From Burkholderia ubonensis subsp. mesacidophila (GTDB taxonomy: Bacteria; Pseudomonadota; Gammaproteobacteria; Burkholderiales; Burkholderiaceae): DNA of 64,000 bases. The stretch lies in NCBI RefSeq assembly GCF_002097715.1, contig NZ_CP020737.1:1550001-1614000 (forward strand). Reading direction: 5' to 3'. The notes beneath the pieces were generated by a model. It had not been told where the DNA came from and did not search any database. It saw nothing but the letters and a program-made list of their open reading frames with translations. The position numbers and the translations under genes are program-made. Within the stretch, counting starts at the first letter, position 1, and every line of letters starts with the position of its first letter. Below, piece after piece: positions 39,726-48,220 of this stretch.

Positions 39726-41003
39726 ATGGCTATCGTAGAAGTCAAAGTCCCCCAGCTGTCGGAGTCGGTGTCGGAAGCCACCATGCTGCAGTGGAAGAAG
39801 AAGCCCGGCGAAGCTGTCGCGCAGGACGAAATCCTGATCGAACTCGAGACCGACAAGGTCGTGCTCGAAGTGCCGGCGCCGGCCGCCGGCGTGCTCGCGC
39901 AAGTGCTGCAGAACGACGGTGACACGGTGGTCGCCGACCAGCTGATCGCGACCATCGACACCGAAGCAAAGGCCGGCGCGGCCGAAGCAGCGGCAGGCGC
40001 TACCGAAGTCAAGCCGGCAGCCGCTCCCGCTGCTGCCGCACCGGCCGCACAGCCGGCCGCCGCAACGGCGTCGAGCACGGCGGCTGCATCGCCGGCGGCG
40101 TCGAAGCTGCTGGCCGAGAAGGGCCTGTCCGCAGGCGACGTCGCAGGCTCGGGCCGCGACGGCCGCGTCACGAAGGGCGACGCGCTGGCAGCAGGCAGCG
40201 CACCGAAGGCTGCTCCGGCTGCCGCACCGGCGAAGACCGCCGCTGCGAAGCCGTCGCTGCCGGACGTGAAGGTGCCGGCGTCGGCAGCGACGTGGCTGAA
40301 CGACCGTCCGGAGCAGCGCGTGCCGATGTCGCGCCTGCGTGCGCGTATCGCCGAGCGCCTGCTCGAGTCGCAGCAGACCAACGCGATCCTGACGACGTTC
40401 AACGAAGTGAACATGGCTCCGGTCATGGAGCTGCGCAACAAGTACAAGGACAAGTTCGAGAAGGAACACGGCGTAAAGCTCGGCTTCATGTCGTTCTTCG
40501 TGAAGGCCGCCGTGCACGCGCTGAAGAAGTTCCCGCTCGTGAACGCGTCGATCGACGGTAACGACATCGTCTACCACGGCTACTTCGACATCGGTATCGC
40601 CGTCGGCTCGCCGCGCGGCCTCGTGGTGCCGATCCTGCGCAATGCGGACCAGCTGAGCCTCGCCGAGATCGAGAAGAAGATCGCCGAATTCGGCCAGAAG
40701 GCGAAGGACGGCAAGCTGTCGATCGAGGAAATGACGGGCGGTACGTTCTCGATCTCGAACGGCGGCGTGTTCGGCTCGATGCTGTCGACCCCGATCATCA
40801 ACCCGCCGCAGTCGGCAATCCTCGGCGTGCACGCAACGAAGGAGCGCCCGGTCGTCGAGAACGGCCAGATCGTGATCCGTCCGATCAACTACCTGGCGCT
40901 GTCGTACGACCACCGGATCATCGACGGCCGCGAAGCGGTGCTGTCGCTCGTCGCGATGAAGGATGCGCTCGAGGATCCGGCACGTCTGCTGCTCGACCTG
41001 TAA
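39726..41003 (+). CDS. odhB: dihydrolipoyl succinyltransferase (E2 of 2-oxoglutarate dehydrogenase)
   Basis: 425 residues with one lipoyl domain (lipoyl-Lys44 in ETDKVVLEV), an Ala/Pro linker, a peripheral-subunit-binding domain ([21 protein letters not shown]), another Ala/Pro/Lys linker and the catalytic CoA-acyltransferase domain with the active-site pair His396/Asp400 in [13 protein letters not shown]. It forms the 24-mer core of the complex. A single lipoyl domain is typical for succinyl- rather than acetyltransferases. Confidence 0.97.
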   Translation: MAIVEVKVPQLSESVSEATMLQWKKKPGEAVAQDEILIELETDKVVLEVPAPAAGVLAQVLQNDGDTVVADQLIATIDTEAKAGAAEAAAGATEVKPAAAPAAAAPAAQPAAATASSTAAASPAASKLLAEKGLSAGDVAGSGRDGRVTKGDALAAGSAPKAAPAAAPAKTAAAKPSLPDVKVPASAATWLNDRPEQRVPMSRLRARIAERLLESQQTNAILTTFNEVNMAPVMELRNKYKDKFEKEHGVKLGFMSFFVKAAVHALKKFPLVNASIDGNDIVYHGYFDIGIAVGSPRGLVVPILRNADQLSLAEIEKKIAEFGQKAKDGKLSIEEMTGGTFSISNGGVFGSMLSTPIINPPQSAILGVHATKERPVVENGQIVIRPINYLALSYDHRIIDGREAVLSLVAMKDALEDPARLLLDL

Positions 41004-41085
41004 GCCACGCCACCTGCATTGACCCGCTCCGCACGGGCGCGCGACATCGCGCGCCCGTGCGGACGCACAAGAAGAAAGGATTGCC

Positions 41086-42516
41086 ATGTCCAAGGAATTT
41101 GACGTCGTCGTGATCGGCGCCGGCCCCGGCGGCTACATCGCCGCGATCCGCGCCGCTCAACTGGGCAAGACCGTTGCCTGTATCGAAAAGTGGAAGAACC
41201 CGGCCGGCGCGCTGAAGCTCGGCGGCACCTGCCTGAACGTCGGCTGCATCCCGTCGAAGGCGCTGCTCGCGTCGTCGGAAGAGTTCGAGAACGCGTCGCA
41301 CCACCTCGCCGACCACGGCATCAGCGTCGACGGCGTGAAGATCGACGTCGCGAAGATGATCGGCCGCAAGGACGCGATCGTCGAGAAGATGACGTCCGGT
41401 ATCGAGTTCCTGTTCAAGAAGAACAAGATCACGTGGCTGAAGGGCCACGGCAAGTTCACGGGCAAGACCGACGCCGGCGTGCAGATCGAAGTGAGCGGCG
41501 AGGGTGAAACCGAAGTCGTCACCGCGAAGAACGTGATCATCGCGACGGGCTCGAAGGCGCGTCACCTGCCGGGCATCCCGGTCGACAACAAGATCGTCTC
41601 CGACAACGAAGGCGCGCTGACGTTCGACGCGGTGCCGAAGAAGCTCGCCGTGATCGGCGCGGGCGTGATCGGCCTCGAGCTCGGCTCGGTGTGGCGCCGC
41701 CTGGGCGCCGAAGTGACGGTGCTCGAAGCGCTGCCGGCGTTCCTCGGCGCGGCCGACGAAGCGCTCGCGAAGGAAGCGGCGAAGCTGTTCAAGAAGCAGG
41801 GCCTCGACATTCACCTCGGCGTGAAGATCGGCGAAGTGAAGACGACCGCGAACGGCGTGTCGATCGCTTACACGGACAAGGACGGCAACGCGCAGACGCT
41901 CGACGCCGACCGCCTGATCGTGTCGGTCGGCCGCGTGCCGAACACCGACAACCTCGGCCTCGAGGCGATCGGCCTGAAGGCGAACGAGCGCGGCTTCATC
42001 GACGTCGACGACCACTGCCGCACGGCGGTGCCGAACGTCTATGCGATCGGCGACGTGGTGCGCGGCCCGATGCTCGCGCACAAGGCGGAAGACGAAGGCG
42101 TGCTGGTCGCGGAAGTGATCGACGGCCAGAAGCCGCACATCGACTACAACTGCATTCCGTGGGTGATCTACACGTACCCGGAAATCGCGTGGGTCGGCAA
42201 GACGGAGCAGCAGCTGAAGGCGGAAGGCCGCGAGATCAAGAGCGGCAAGTTCCCGTTCTCGATCAACGGCCGCGCGCTCGGCATGAACGCGCCGGACGGC
42301 TTCGTGAAGATGATCGCGGACGCGAAGACCGACGAACTGCTCGGCGTGCACGTGATCGCGGCGAACGCGTCGGACCTGATCGCGGAGGCGGTGGTGGCGA
42401 TGGAGTTCAAGGCGGCGTCGGAAGACATCGCCCGCATCTGCCATCCGCACCCGTCGATGTCGGAAGTGATGCGCGAAGCGGCGCTCGCCGTCGACAAGCG
42501 CTCGCTGAACAGCTAA
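41086..42516 (+). CDS. odhL: dihydrolipoamide dehydrogenase (E3)
   Basis: 476-residue FAD flavoprotein that reoxidises the E2 dihydrolipoyl group with NAD+. The FAD-binding [10 protein letters not shown], the redox disulfide Cys49/Cys54 in [13 protein letters not shown], the NAD-binding [15 protein letters not shown] and the C-terminal catalytic His in HPHPSMSE are all intact. Last gene of the odh operon, with AGAAAGGA before the ATG and a long-stem hairpin after it. Confidence 0.97.
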   Translation: MSKEFDVVVIGAGPGGYIAAIRAAQLGKTVACIEKWKNPAGALKLGGTCLNVGCIPSKALLASSEEFENASHHLADHGISVDGVKIDVAKMIGRKDAIVEKMTSGIEFLFKKNKITWLKGHGKFTGKTDAGVQIEVSGEGETEVVTAKNVIIATGSKARHLPGIPVDNKIVSDNEGALTFDAVPKKLAVIGAGVIGLELGSVWRRLGAEVTVLEALPAFLGAADEALAKEAAKLFKKQGLDIHLGVKIGEVKTTANGVSIAYTDKDGNAQTLDADRLIVSVGRVPNTDNLGLEAIGLKANERGFIDVDDHCRTAVPNVYAIGDVVRGPMLAHKAEDEGVLVAEVIDGQKPHIDYNCIPWVIYTYPEIAWVGKTEQQLKAEGREIKSGKFPFSINGRALGMNAPDGFVKMIADAKTDELLGVHVIAANASDLIAEAVVAMEFKAASEDIARICHPHPSMSEVMREAALAVDKRSLNS

Positions 42517-42563
42517 GCGCGCATTGACGCGCCGGCCCGTTCTGCGGCCGGCGCTGCGGTCCC

Positions 42564-42606
42564 ACGACGAAGGCGGGCGGGGTTTCCTGCTCGCCTTCGT
42601 CTTTTC
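42564..42606 (+). terminator. terminator after odhL
   Basis: GACGAAGGCG (42566-42575) pairs with CGCCTTCGTC (42592-42601) across a 16-nt loop that can pair partly, followed by TTTT. It ends only a few bases before zapE. Confidence 0.6.
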
Positions 42607-42614
42607 CGGTTTGC

Positions 42615-43715
42615 ATGATGAACGTCACCGAATACTACGCGCGGGAGCTGACCACGCGCGGTTACCAGTCCGACCCCGCGCAGCGCGCGGCCATCGACCG
42701 CCTGCAGCGTTGCTACGACGAGTGGGTAGCCTACAAGGCGCGTCGCTCGAACGCGTTCAAGAAGCTCATCATTCATCCGGACCTGCCGCGCGGCGTCTAC
42801 ATGTGGGGCGGCGTCGGGCGCGGCAAGAGCTTCCTGATGGACAGCTTCTATGCGGTCGTGCCGGTGCAGCGCAAGACGCGCCTGCATTTCCACGAGTTCA
42901 TGCGCGAAGTGCACCGCGAGCTCGAGGAACTGAAGGGGCAGGCCGATCCGCTCGACGAGCTCGCGCGACGCATCGCGAAGCGCTACCGGCTGATCTGCTT
43001 CGACGAGTTCCACGTGTCGGACATCGCCGACGCGATGATCCTGTACCGGCTGCTCGACCGGCTGTTCATGAACGGCGTGCAGTTCGTGATGACGTCCAAC
43101 TACGATCCGGACGACCTGTATCCGGACGGCCTGCATCGCGACCGGATGCTGCCGGCGATCGCGCTCATCAAGAACAAGCTCGACGTGCTCAACGTCGATG
43201 CGGGCGTCGACTATCGCCAGCGCACGCTCTCGCAGGTGCAGATGTACCATACGCCGCTCGGCGCGGACGCGGATCGCGCGCTGCGCCATGCGTTCGCGCA
43301 GCTCGCCGCGGTGCCCGACGAGAGTCCGATCCTGCACATCGAGAAGCGCGAGCTGAAGGCGCTGCGCAAGGCCGACGGGGTCGTGTGGTTCGATTTCGCG
43401 ACGCTGTGCGGCGGACCGCGCTCGCAGAACGACTACCTCGAGCTGGCGAGCCGCTTCCATGCGATCGTGCTGTCCGAGGTGCCGCAGATGTCGCCGCGGA
43501 TGGCGTCGGAGGCGCGTCGCTTCACGTGGCTGATCGACGTGCTGTACGACCACAAGGTCAAGCTGCTGATGTCCGCGGCGGTGCCGGCCGAGCAACTGTA
43601 CGTCGAAGGGCCGATGGCCAACGAATTCACGCGGACGGTCTCGCGGATCGTCGAGATGCAGTCGAAGGAGTATCTCGAGACGCCGCGCCGCATCGTCGAT
43701 ACTTCGTTGACCTGA
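42615..43715 (+). CDS. zapE: AFG1-type ATPase ZapE
   Basis: 366 residues (ATG 42615, or the adjacent ATG 42618). P-loop ATPase with Walker A GGVGRGKS (65-72), Walker B LICFDEFHVSD and the sensor-like FVMTSNYDPDDLYP. ZapE acts at the Z-ring late in cell division under stress, and the mitochondrial homologue AFG1 handles misassembled respiratory subunits. In many beta-proteobacteria it follows the 2-oxoglutarate dehydrogenase genes, as here. Confidence 0.93.
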   Translation: MMNVTEYYARELTTRGYQSDPAQRAAIDRLQRCYDEWVAYKARRSNAFKKLIIHPDLPRGVYMWGGVGRGKSFLMDSFYAVVPVQRKTRLHFHEFMREVHRELEELKGQADPLDELARRIAKRYRLICFDEFHVSDIADAMILYRLLDRLFMNGVQFVMTSNYDPDDLYPDGLHRDRMLPAIALIKNKLDVLNVDAGVDYRQRTLSQVQMYHTPLGADADRALRHAFAQLAAVPDESPILHIEKRELKALRKADGVVWFDFATLCGGPRSQNDYLELASRFHAIVLSEVPQMSPRMASEARRFTWLIDVLYDHKVKLLMSAAVPAEQLYVEGPMANEFTRTVSRIVEMQSKEYLETPRRIVDTSLT

Positions 43716-43870
43716 GCGCAAGCGATTGGTGCGACGCGCGAAGTCTCGGCATTCAATGGTTAATTCCGGTTAAATCGGTGTTATCTCGTCGTAATTTCGG
43801 ATTAGTCTTATATTCAACCTCGGGTTGAGCCGATATCGTTGTGTCATGGTTCCTAAGGCTGGAGATGTCC

Positions 43871-44272
43871 ATGACACCGTATCGTGACCTTACCGACGAC
43901 GAGTGGCAGCGCGTCACGTCGCTACTACCGGAAATGCAGCCGCGCACCGAGTTGCGTGGCCGGCCGCTCGCCAACACGCGCGCCGTGCTGAACGGCGTGC
44001 TCTGGGTGATCTACAGCGGCGCGACCTGGTCGGCGATGCCGCGCCGCTACCCGTCGTACCAGACGTGCCATCGCCGCTTCAAGGTCTGGCATGAAACCGG
44101 CACGCTGATGCACGTGATGCGTGCGCTCTATGGCGAGGCGGGCATGAAGCTGTGCAACACGCTGGCCACGCGGATGCGCAAGCACGCGCAGTCGAAGGCA
44201 GCGCAAGCGCGCAGCGTGGCGAGGCCGGCGCCGCGCGCGTATCAGTCGGAAGCACTGAAGCGCGCAGCATGA
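43871..44272 (+). CDS. second orphan IS5-type transposase N-terminal domain protein (DUF4096)
   Basis: 133 residues from ATG 43871, six bases after GGAG; ATG 43865 is too close to it. Beginning MTPYRDLTDDEWQRVTSLLP, it aligns along its first ~85 residues with the protein at 17491-17892: the shared blocks are DEW/NEW, RGRP, VLWV, GRYPS/RRYPS with TC.RRF, and GTL. It then ends in a basic Ala/Lys-rich tail without a DDE domain. The upstream 150 bp are unusually AT-rich (GTTAAATCGGTGTTATC). No terminal repeats are seen. Probably a domesticated DNA-binding protein. Confidence 0.75.
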   Translation: MTPYRDLTDDEWQRVTSLLPEMQPRTELRGRPLANTRAVLNGVLWVIYSGATWSAMPRRYPSYQTCHRRFKVWHETGTLMHVMRALYGEAGMKLCNTLATRMRKHAQSKAAQARSVARPAPRAYQSEALKRAA

Positions 44273-44304
44273 TCGCCTGTATTGCACGCCTGTCTCGTCC
44301 CGAA

Positions 44305-44341
44305 ATGAAATCGGCCTGCGACACTGTCGCAGGCCGATTGG
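44305..44341 (-). terminator. terminator of the DUF2147 gene
   Basis: A 14-bp perfect stem AATCGGCCTGCGAC/GTCGCAGGCCGATT with a 3-nt loop, followed on the minus strand by TTCATTTC. It separates two convergent genes. Confidence 0.75.
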
Positions 44342-44372
44342 CGTGATGCGGCGCGTCGTCGCGCGCAGGCCG

Positions 44373-44834
44373 TTACTGCTGGCGAACCCAGGTCTGTGAC
44401 CGGCCGAGCAGCGACACGCCGATATAGCCGCGCACGACCAGCTTCTGACCGCCGTCGTCCAGCGTCATCTTGCACTTGTAGACCTTGCCGTTCTCGGGGT
44501 CGAGGATGTTGCCGCCATCCCAGTGGTCGCCATCCTTCTTCATCGCCTTGATGATCGTCATACCCTTGATCAGCTGATCCTTGCGTTCGTCCGTGCATGC
44601 GCTGCAGCGGCGATCAGGCGTGTCGTTTGCGCCGAGGCCCTTGACGACCTTGCCCGACAGCGAGCCATCCGAATCCTCGGCGATCTGCACGAGCGCCTTC
44701 GGCTTGCCGGTACTGTCGTCGATCGTTTGCCACGTGCCGATCGGGCTGTCGCCTTGTGCAAACGCGTGTGCGGCACAGGCGAGTAGCGCGCCGGCCAGAG
44801 CCATCGTACGCAACGGGCGGGTCAGGTGAGTCAT
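44373..44834 (-). CDS. secreted DUF2147 protein
   Basis: 153 residues. The signal peptide MTHLTRPLRTMALAGALLACAAHAFA is followed by a DUF2147 domain: GTWQTIDDSTGKPKALVQI, a Cys pair around RRCSACTD, and GGNILDPENGKVYKCKMTL, ending RGYIGVSLLGRSQTW. DUF2147 proteins are small lipocalin-like periplasmic or secreted proteins of unclear function. GGAGGACGACG precedes the ATG. It stands alone between the zapE region and the barrel operon. Confidence 0.9.
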   Translation of the reverse strand: MTHLTRPLRTMALAGALLACAAHAFAQGDSPIGTWQTIDDSTGKPKALVQIAEDSDGSLSGKVVKGLGANDTPDRRCSACTDERKDQLIKGMTIIKAMKKDGDHWDGGNILDPENGKVYKCKMTLDDGGQKLVVRGYIGVSLLGRSQTWVRQQ

Positions 44835-44965
44835 CGTCGTCCTCCTTGTTTTGCATGTCGTTTTCGAACCGCTCGCACGACCGTCTGCATGGGGCGGTGC
44901 ATGTTGCGAGCTTCCGGCAGAATACGTGAAACCAGGCGCTGCGTTTGATAGAGGGGGCTCTAATC

Positions 44966-44997
44966 GAAACGCCCCGCGCGGCGGGCCGTGCGGGGCG
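44966..44997 (-). terminator. terminator of the repeat-lipoprotein/TpsB operon
   Basis: On the minus strand CGCCCCGC ... GCGGGGCG then TTTCGATT, beginning within 5 bp of the TpsB-like stop codon. Confidence 0.7.
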
Positions 44998-45000
44998 CAA

Positions 45001-46689
45001 TCAATTGAGCTGGTACGAGAAGGATGCGTTCACGCGCGGGCTGCGTGATGCGCTCTCGAGCGGCGCGTCGCCGACCGGTTTCGCGACGGACAGGTCGATG
45101 CTGTAGTAGCGGCTGTCGGTCAGCCGCACGCCGATGCCGAACGACGACAGCCGGTTCGGCGACGGCGTGCCGGCATGCAGGTAGACGCGCGCCATGTCGT
45201 ACGCGATGTAAGGCGTGATCGTCTTCAGGTACGTCCAGCCGGGCGAGAACGCGCGATTGACCTCGAGCGACATGCTCCATCCGGAATCGCCCGACGTCTC
45301 GCCCGGTTGATAGCCGAGCGCGTAGCGCTGCGCGCCGAACGAGATCTGCTCGGACGTCGGCAGCGATTCGGGGCTGTACTGGCCCGTCAGCGAGACCGAC
45401 GTGCCGATCCGGAACGGCCATTCGTTGGTCTGCGTGAACGTCGCGCCGGTGCGCACGAAGGTCAGCGAAATCGGGCTCGGCACCGAGGTCGTGGTATTGC
45501 CGACGCTGATGTCCTGCGATTTCGACGCGCCGAGAATGTCGAAGCCCTTCGCGACGTTCACACTCAGCTTTCGCACCTGCGCAGGGCTCACGCTCGTGTA
45601 GTCGAGCTGCATCTGCAGCACCCGGACCTGCGTCCGGTTGTCGAGCGTCGCCCCGGTGATCTGGTTCTGATAGCGATCCTCGTTGTGCGACGCATAGCCG
45701 GACACGGTACCGAGCAGGCTGCGCTGGTTGTTCAGCAGTAACGGATAGGATGCCGAAAGACCCAGCTTTTCGTTTTTCACCGTGCGTTGCACGTACGACG
45801 GCAGGCCAGGGTTGTCGGCCGGCTTGCCGCGGTACGTGCTGGCGTCGAGGCGCGTGACGAGGCCGCTGCTGCCGACAGGCACCGCGCCGCTGAACGCGAA
45901 GTAGGTCTGCTTGTCTCGCCCCGGCGGCGCCAGCGCGGAGATGCTCAGCTGCTCGCCGAACGACGTGAGGCCGTTTTCGGTCGCGGTGATGAGGCCTTGC
46001 ACGCCGGGATGGTTGAAGTCGATCCCGGTGCCGATGTTGAACGGCTTGCGGTCGACGTTCAGTTCGAGCGTCGTCGCGCCGTCGGTGCTCTGCGGCGGCG
46101 GCACGTTGGCCTTCACCGACACGCCGGGCAGCAGGCCGAACGTGTTCACGTAGCGCTCGAACGTCGCGCGGCGCAGCGGACGATCGGCCGTGATGTGCGC
46201 GGCGATCGCGCGGATCTTCGATTCCATCGCGCCGGGCTTGCCGGTGACCTTCACGTCCGCGACATAGCCCTCGACGACGGTCACGTGCACGACGCCGTTC
46301 TCGAAGGTCTGCGCGGGGATGAACGCGAACGACAGCGCGTAGCCGCGATCCTGGTAAAGCTTCGTCACGCCGTTGGCGGTCTCGATCAGCTCGCCGATCG
46401 TGATGTCCTTGCCGACGAGCGGCGTGAACCGGCGCGAGATTTCCTCGAACGGCACCGACTTGACGCCTTCGACCTGGAACGTGGTCGGCGTCAGGTGGCG
46501 CGAGAGGAGTTCCTGCAATTGCGGCGCCTGGGGCGCGACCTGCACGGTCACGTTCGGCCCTTTCTTCGGCGCATTGATCTGGGGGAGCGAGTCGACCGGG
46601 TTGCCGGCGATGCGCGTCTGCGCATGTGCCGCGCCTGCCGCCGCCGTGATGGCGAGCAGCATCATCCATTTATCGCGTCTGGATTTCAT
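45001..46689 (-). CDS. ShlB/FhaC/HecB-like POTRA and beta-barrel outer-membrane protein
   Basis: 562 residues from ATG 46689 (GAGGTACAACA upstream). A signal peptide (MMLLAITAAAGAAHA), then a periplasmic region starting FQVEGVKSVPFEEISRRF and POTRA-like GYALSFAFIPAQTFENGVVHVTVVEGYV. A 16-strand-type Omp85/TpsB barrel follows, with RKPFNIGTGIDFNH, the GETSGDSGWS loop and a final amphipathic strand NASFSYQLN. TpsB proteins secrete TpsA partners carrying a TPS domain; none is encoded nearby. Instead the two genes upstream in the same direction encode repeat lipoproteins. The terminal residue is Asn rather than the usual aromatic, and the canonical VRGY motif is ALGY. Confidence 0.88.
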   Translation of the reverse strand: MKSRRDKWMMLLAITAAAGAAHAQTRIAGNPVDSLPQINAPKKGPNVTVQVAPQAPQLQELLSRHLTPTTFQVEGVKSVPFEEISRRFTPLVGKDITIGELIETANGVTKLYQDRGYALSFAFIPAQTFENGVVHVTVVEGYVADVKVTGKPGAMESKIRAIAAHITADRPLRRATFERYVNTFGLLPGVSVKANVPPPQSTDGATTLELNVDRKPFNIGTGIDFNHPGVQGLITATENGLTSFGEQLSISALAPPGRDKQTYFAFSGAVPVGSSGLVTRLDASTYRGKPADNPGLPSYVQRTVKNEKLGLSASYPLLLNNQRSLLGTVSGYASHNEDRYQNQITGATLDNRTQVRVLQMQLDYTSVSPAQVRKLSVNVAKGFDILGASKSQDISVGNTTTSVPSPISLTFVRTGATFTQTNEWPFRIGTSVSLTGQYSPESLPTSEQISFGAQRYALGYQPGETSGDSGWSMSLEVNRAFSPGWTYLKTITPYIAYDMARVYLHAGTPSPNRLSSFGIGVRLTDSRYYSIDLSVAKPVGDAPLESASRSPRVNASFSYQLN

Positions 46690-46827
46690 TGTTGTACCTC
46701 GTAGGCCTTGCTTGTCGTCTTTTAATGTCCGCACGCGGCGCCGATGGCGCCGCGCGTGGTATGCCGCCTTGCCGGTTTCGATCGGAACGACTGCGCGTGC
46801 GCTCCGGCCGCGAACGCGCAGGTGTCC

Positions 46828-48177
46828 TTATTTGCCGACGCCGCCCAGCGTGCCCAGCAACCCCGTGACCGGCGCAAGCAGGCCGGTCGATCCGCCCGAC
46901 GTCGATCCCGTCGCGCCACCGGCCAGCGACGTGATCGGTGCGAGCGGGCTCGACAGTCCCCCGGTGCTCGCCGCGCTGCCTGCCGCGCCCGTGACAGTAT
47001 TCAGCAAACCCGTAACAGGCGCGAGAGGGTTTGTACTGCCCGTGCCGCCCGCCGCGCCGCCGAGCGCGCCGGTGACGGTCGACACGAGACCCGTGACCGG
47101 TGCGAGCGGATTGCTCGCGCCCCCCGACGTTGCACCGCCGAGCGCGCCCGTGAGCGGGCCGAGGGGCGTCGAGCCAAGACCCGACAACACTCCGCCGAGC
47201 GGGTTGGTCGAACCCGATGCCGTGCCGCCCGGCGAGCCGCCCTGAACGGTGGCCGTCGAACCGCCGACGAGGCTCGTGATCAGGCCGGGGATCGGCGCGG
47301 CGCCGTTCGGACCGTTCGGATTGACGAGGCCGCCGGCGTTGGTCACGGTGTTGCCGACCGAGGTGACGAGCTGACCGACGTCGCCGACGAGCGGCTGGCT
47401 CGACGAGCCCGCGACCTGCTGGCCGGCCGAGCTGATCGCGCCGCCGACCTGGCCGAGCAGGCCGGAAACCGGCTGGCCGAGGCCCGTCGTCGTGCCGACC
47501 TGCTGCGTGAGCTGGCCGGCCGTGATGACGAGCGGCGTGATCGCCGAGCTGAGCGGCTGCGTCACCTGCTGCACGGGGCCCGACGACAGCGTCGAGCCGA
47601 TCGTGTTGCCGGCGGCGCCGAGGCCGTTGGCGACCGTGTCGAGCACCGTGCCGACCGGGGTCGTGACCGGCGCGAGCGGCGCCAGCGGGCCGGTGCCGAG
47701 CGCCTTGACCGTCGCGCTCAGCCCGGACACGGTGTTGCTCGTCGCACCGACGACGTTGCCGAGGCCGGCCACCGTCGTGCCCACCGGATTCTGCGTGGAG
47801 CCGATCTGGCCGAGCCCGTTGCTGACGGCGTTTTCCGCTGCGCCGAGGATCGTGCCCGTGCTCGCCACCGTGCTGCCGAGGCCTTGCGTCACGCCGTTGC
47901 CGAGGCCCGGCACGCTCACGTTGCCGATCGTGCTGCCGAGATCCGAGGTCGTCTGGCCGAGGGTGCTGACGACGCCCTTGGTGCCCGTCGATCCGCTGCT
48001 GGTGCCGCTCGTGCTGGGGTTGTTCGCGCCGCTCGTGGTGGCGCCGTTGGCGCTGGCCGGCGGCGCGCTCACGCCGTTGCCGCCACAGGCGGCGAGCAGG
48101 CAGGCCGCGGCGAACGCGGTGAGGGGAACGCGCCATTGGCGCAGCGCGGCCGACGTGAGAGTACGTTGCTGGGACAT
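46828..48177 (-). CDS. Gly/Ser/Thr-rich repeat lipoprotein, paralogue of the upstream gene
   Basis: 449 residues with a lipobox (AAACLLAACGGN; lipidated Cys near residue 31). The mature protein is low-complexity and almost free of charged residues: a Ser/Thr/Gly linker, then imperfect units of the type NPLAPVTGLVSTVTGALGG and long stretches in which a hydrophobic recurs every few residues (GLGNGVTQGLGSTVASTG). It shares with the 48221-49813 product the blocks QNPVGTTVA/SNPVGVTVA and GPVQQVTQPLSSAITPL/GPIQQVTQTVSSVITPI. Automated pipelines may call it collagen-like, but true GXY triplets are not regular. Probably surface- or matrix-associated; second gene of the sigma-54 operon. Confidence 0.8.
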   Translation of the reverse strand: MSQQRTLTSAALRQWRVPLTAFAAACLLAACGGNGVSAPPASANGATTSGANNPSTSGTSSGSTGTKGVVSTLGQTTSDLGSTIGNVSVPGLGNGVTQGLGSTVASTGTILGAAENAVSNGLGQIGSTQNPVGTTVAGLGNVVGATSNTVSGLSATVKALGTGPLAPLAPVTTPVGTVLDTVANGLGAAGNTIGSTLSSGPVQQVTQPLSSAITPLVITAGQLTQQVGTTTGLGQPVSGLLGQVGGAISSAGQQVAGSSSQPLVGDVGQLVTSVGNTVTNAGGLVNPNGPNGAAPIPGLITSLVGGSTATVQGGSPGGTASGSTNPLGGVLSGLGSTPLGPLTGALGGATSGGASNPLAPVTGLVSTVTGALGGAAGGTGSTNPLAPVTGLLNTVTGAAGSAASTGGLSSPLAPITSLAGGATGSTSGGSTGLLAPVTGLLGTLGGVGK

Positions 48178-48220
48178 GGTTGACTCCTCGCAGTCTTGTC
48201 GATGAATGGAACGAGCGGAT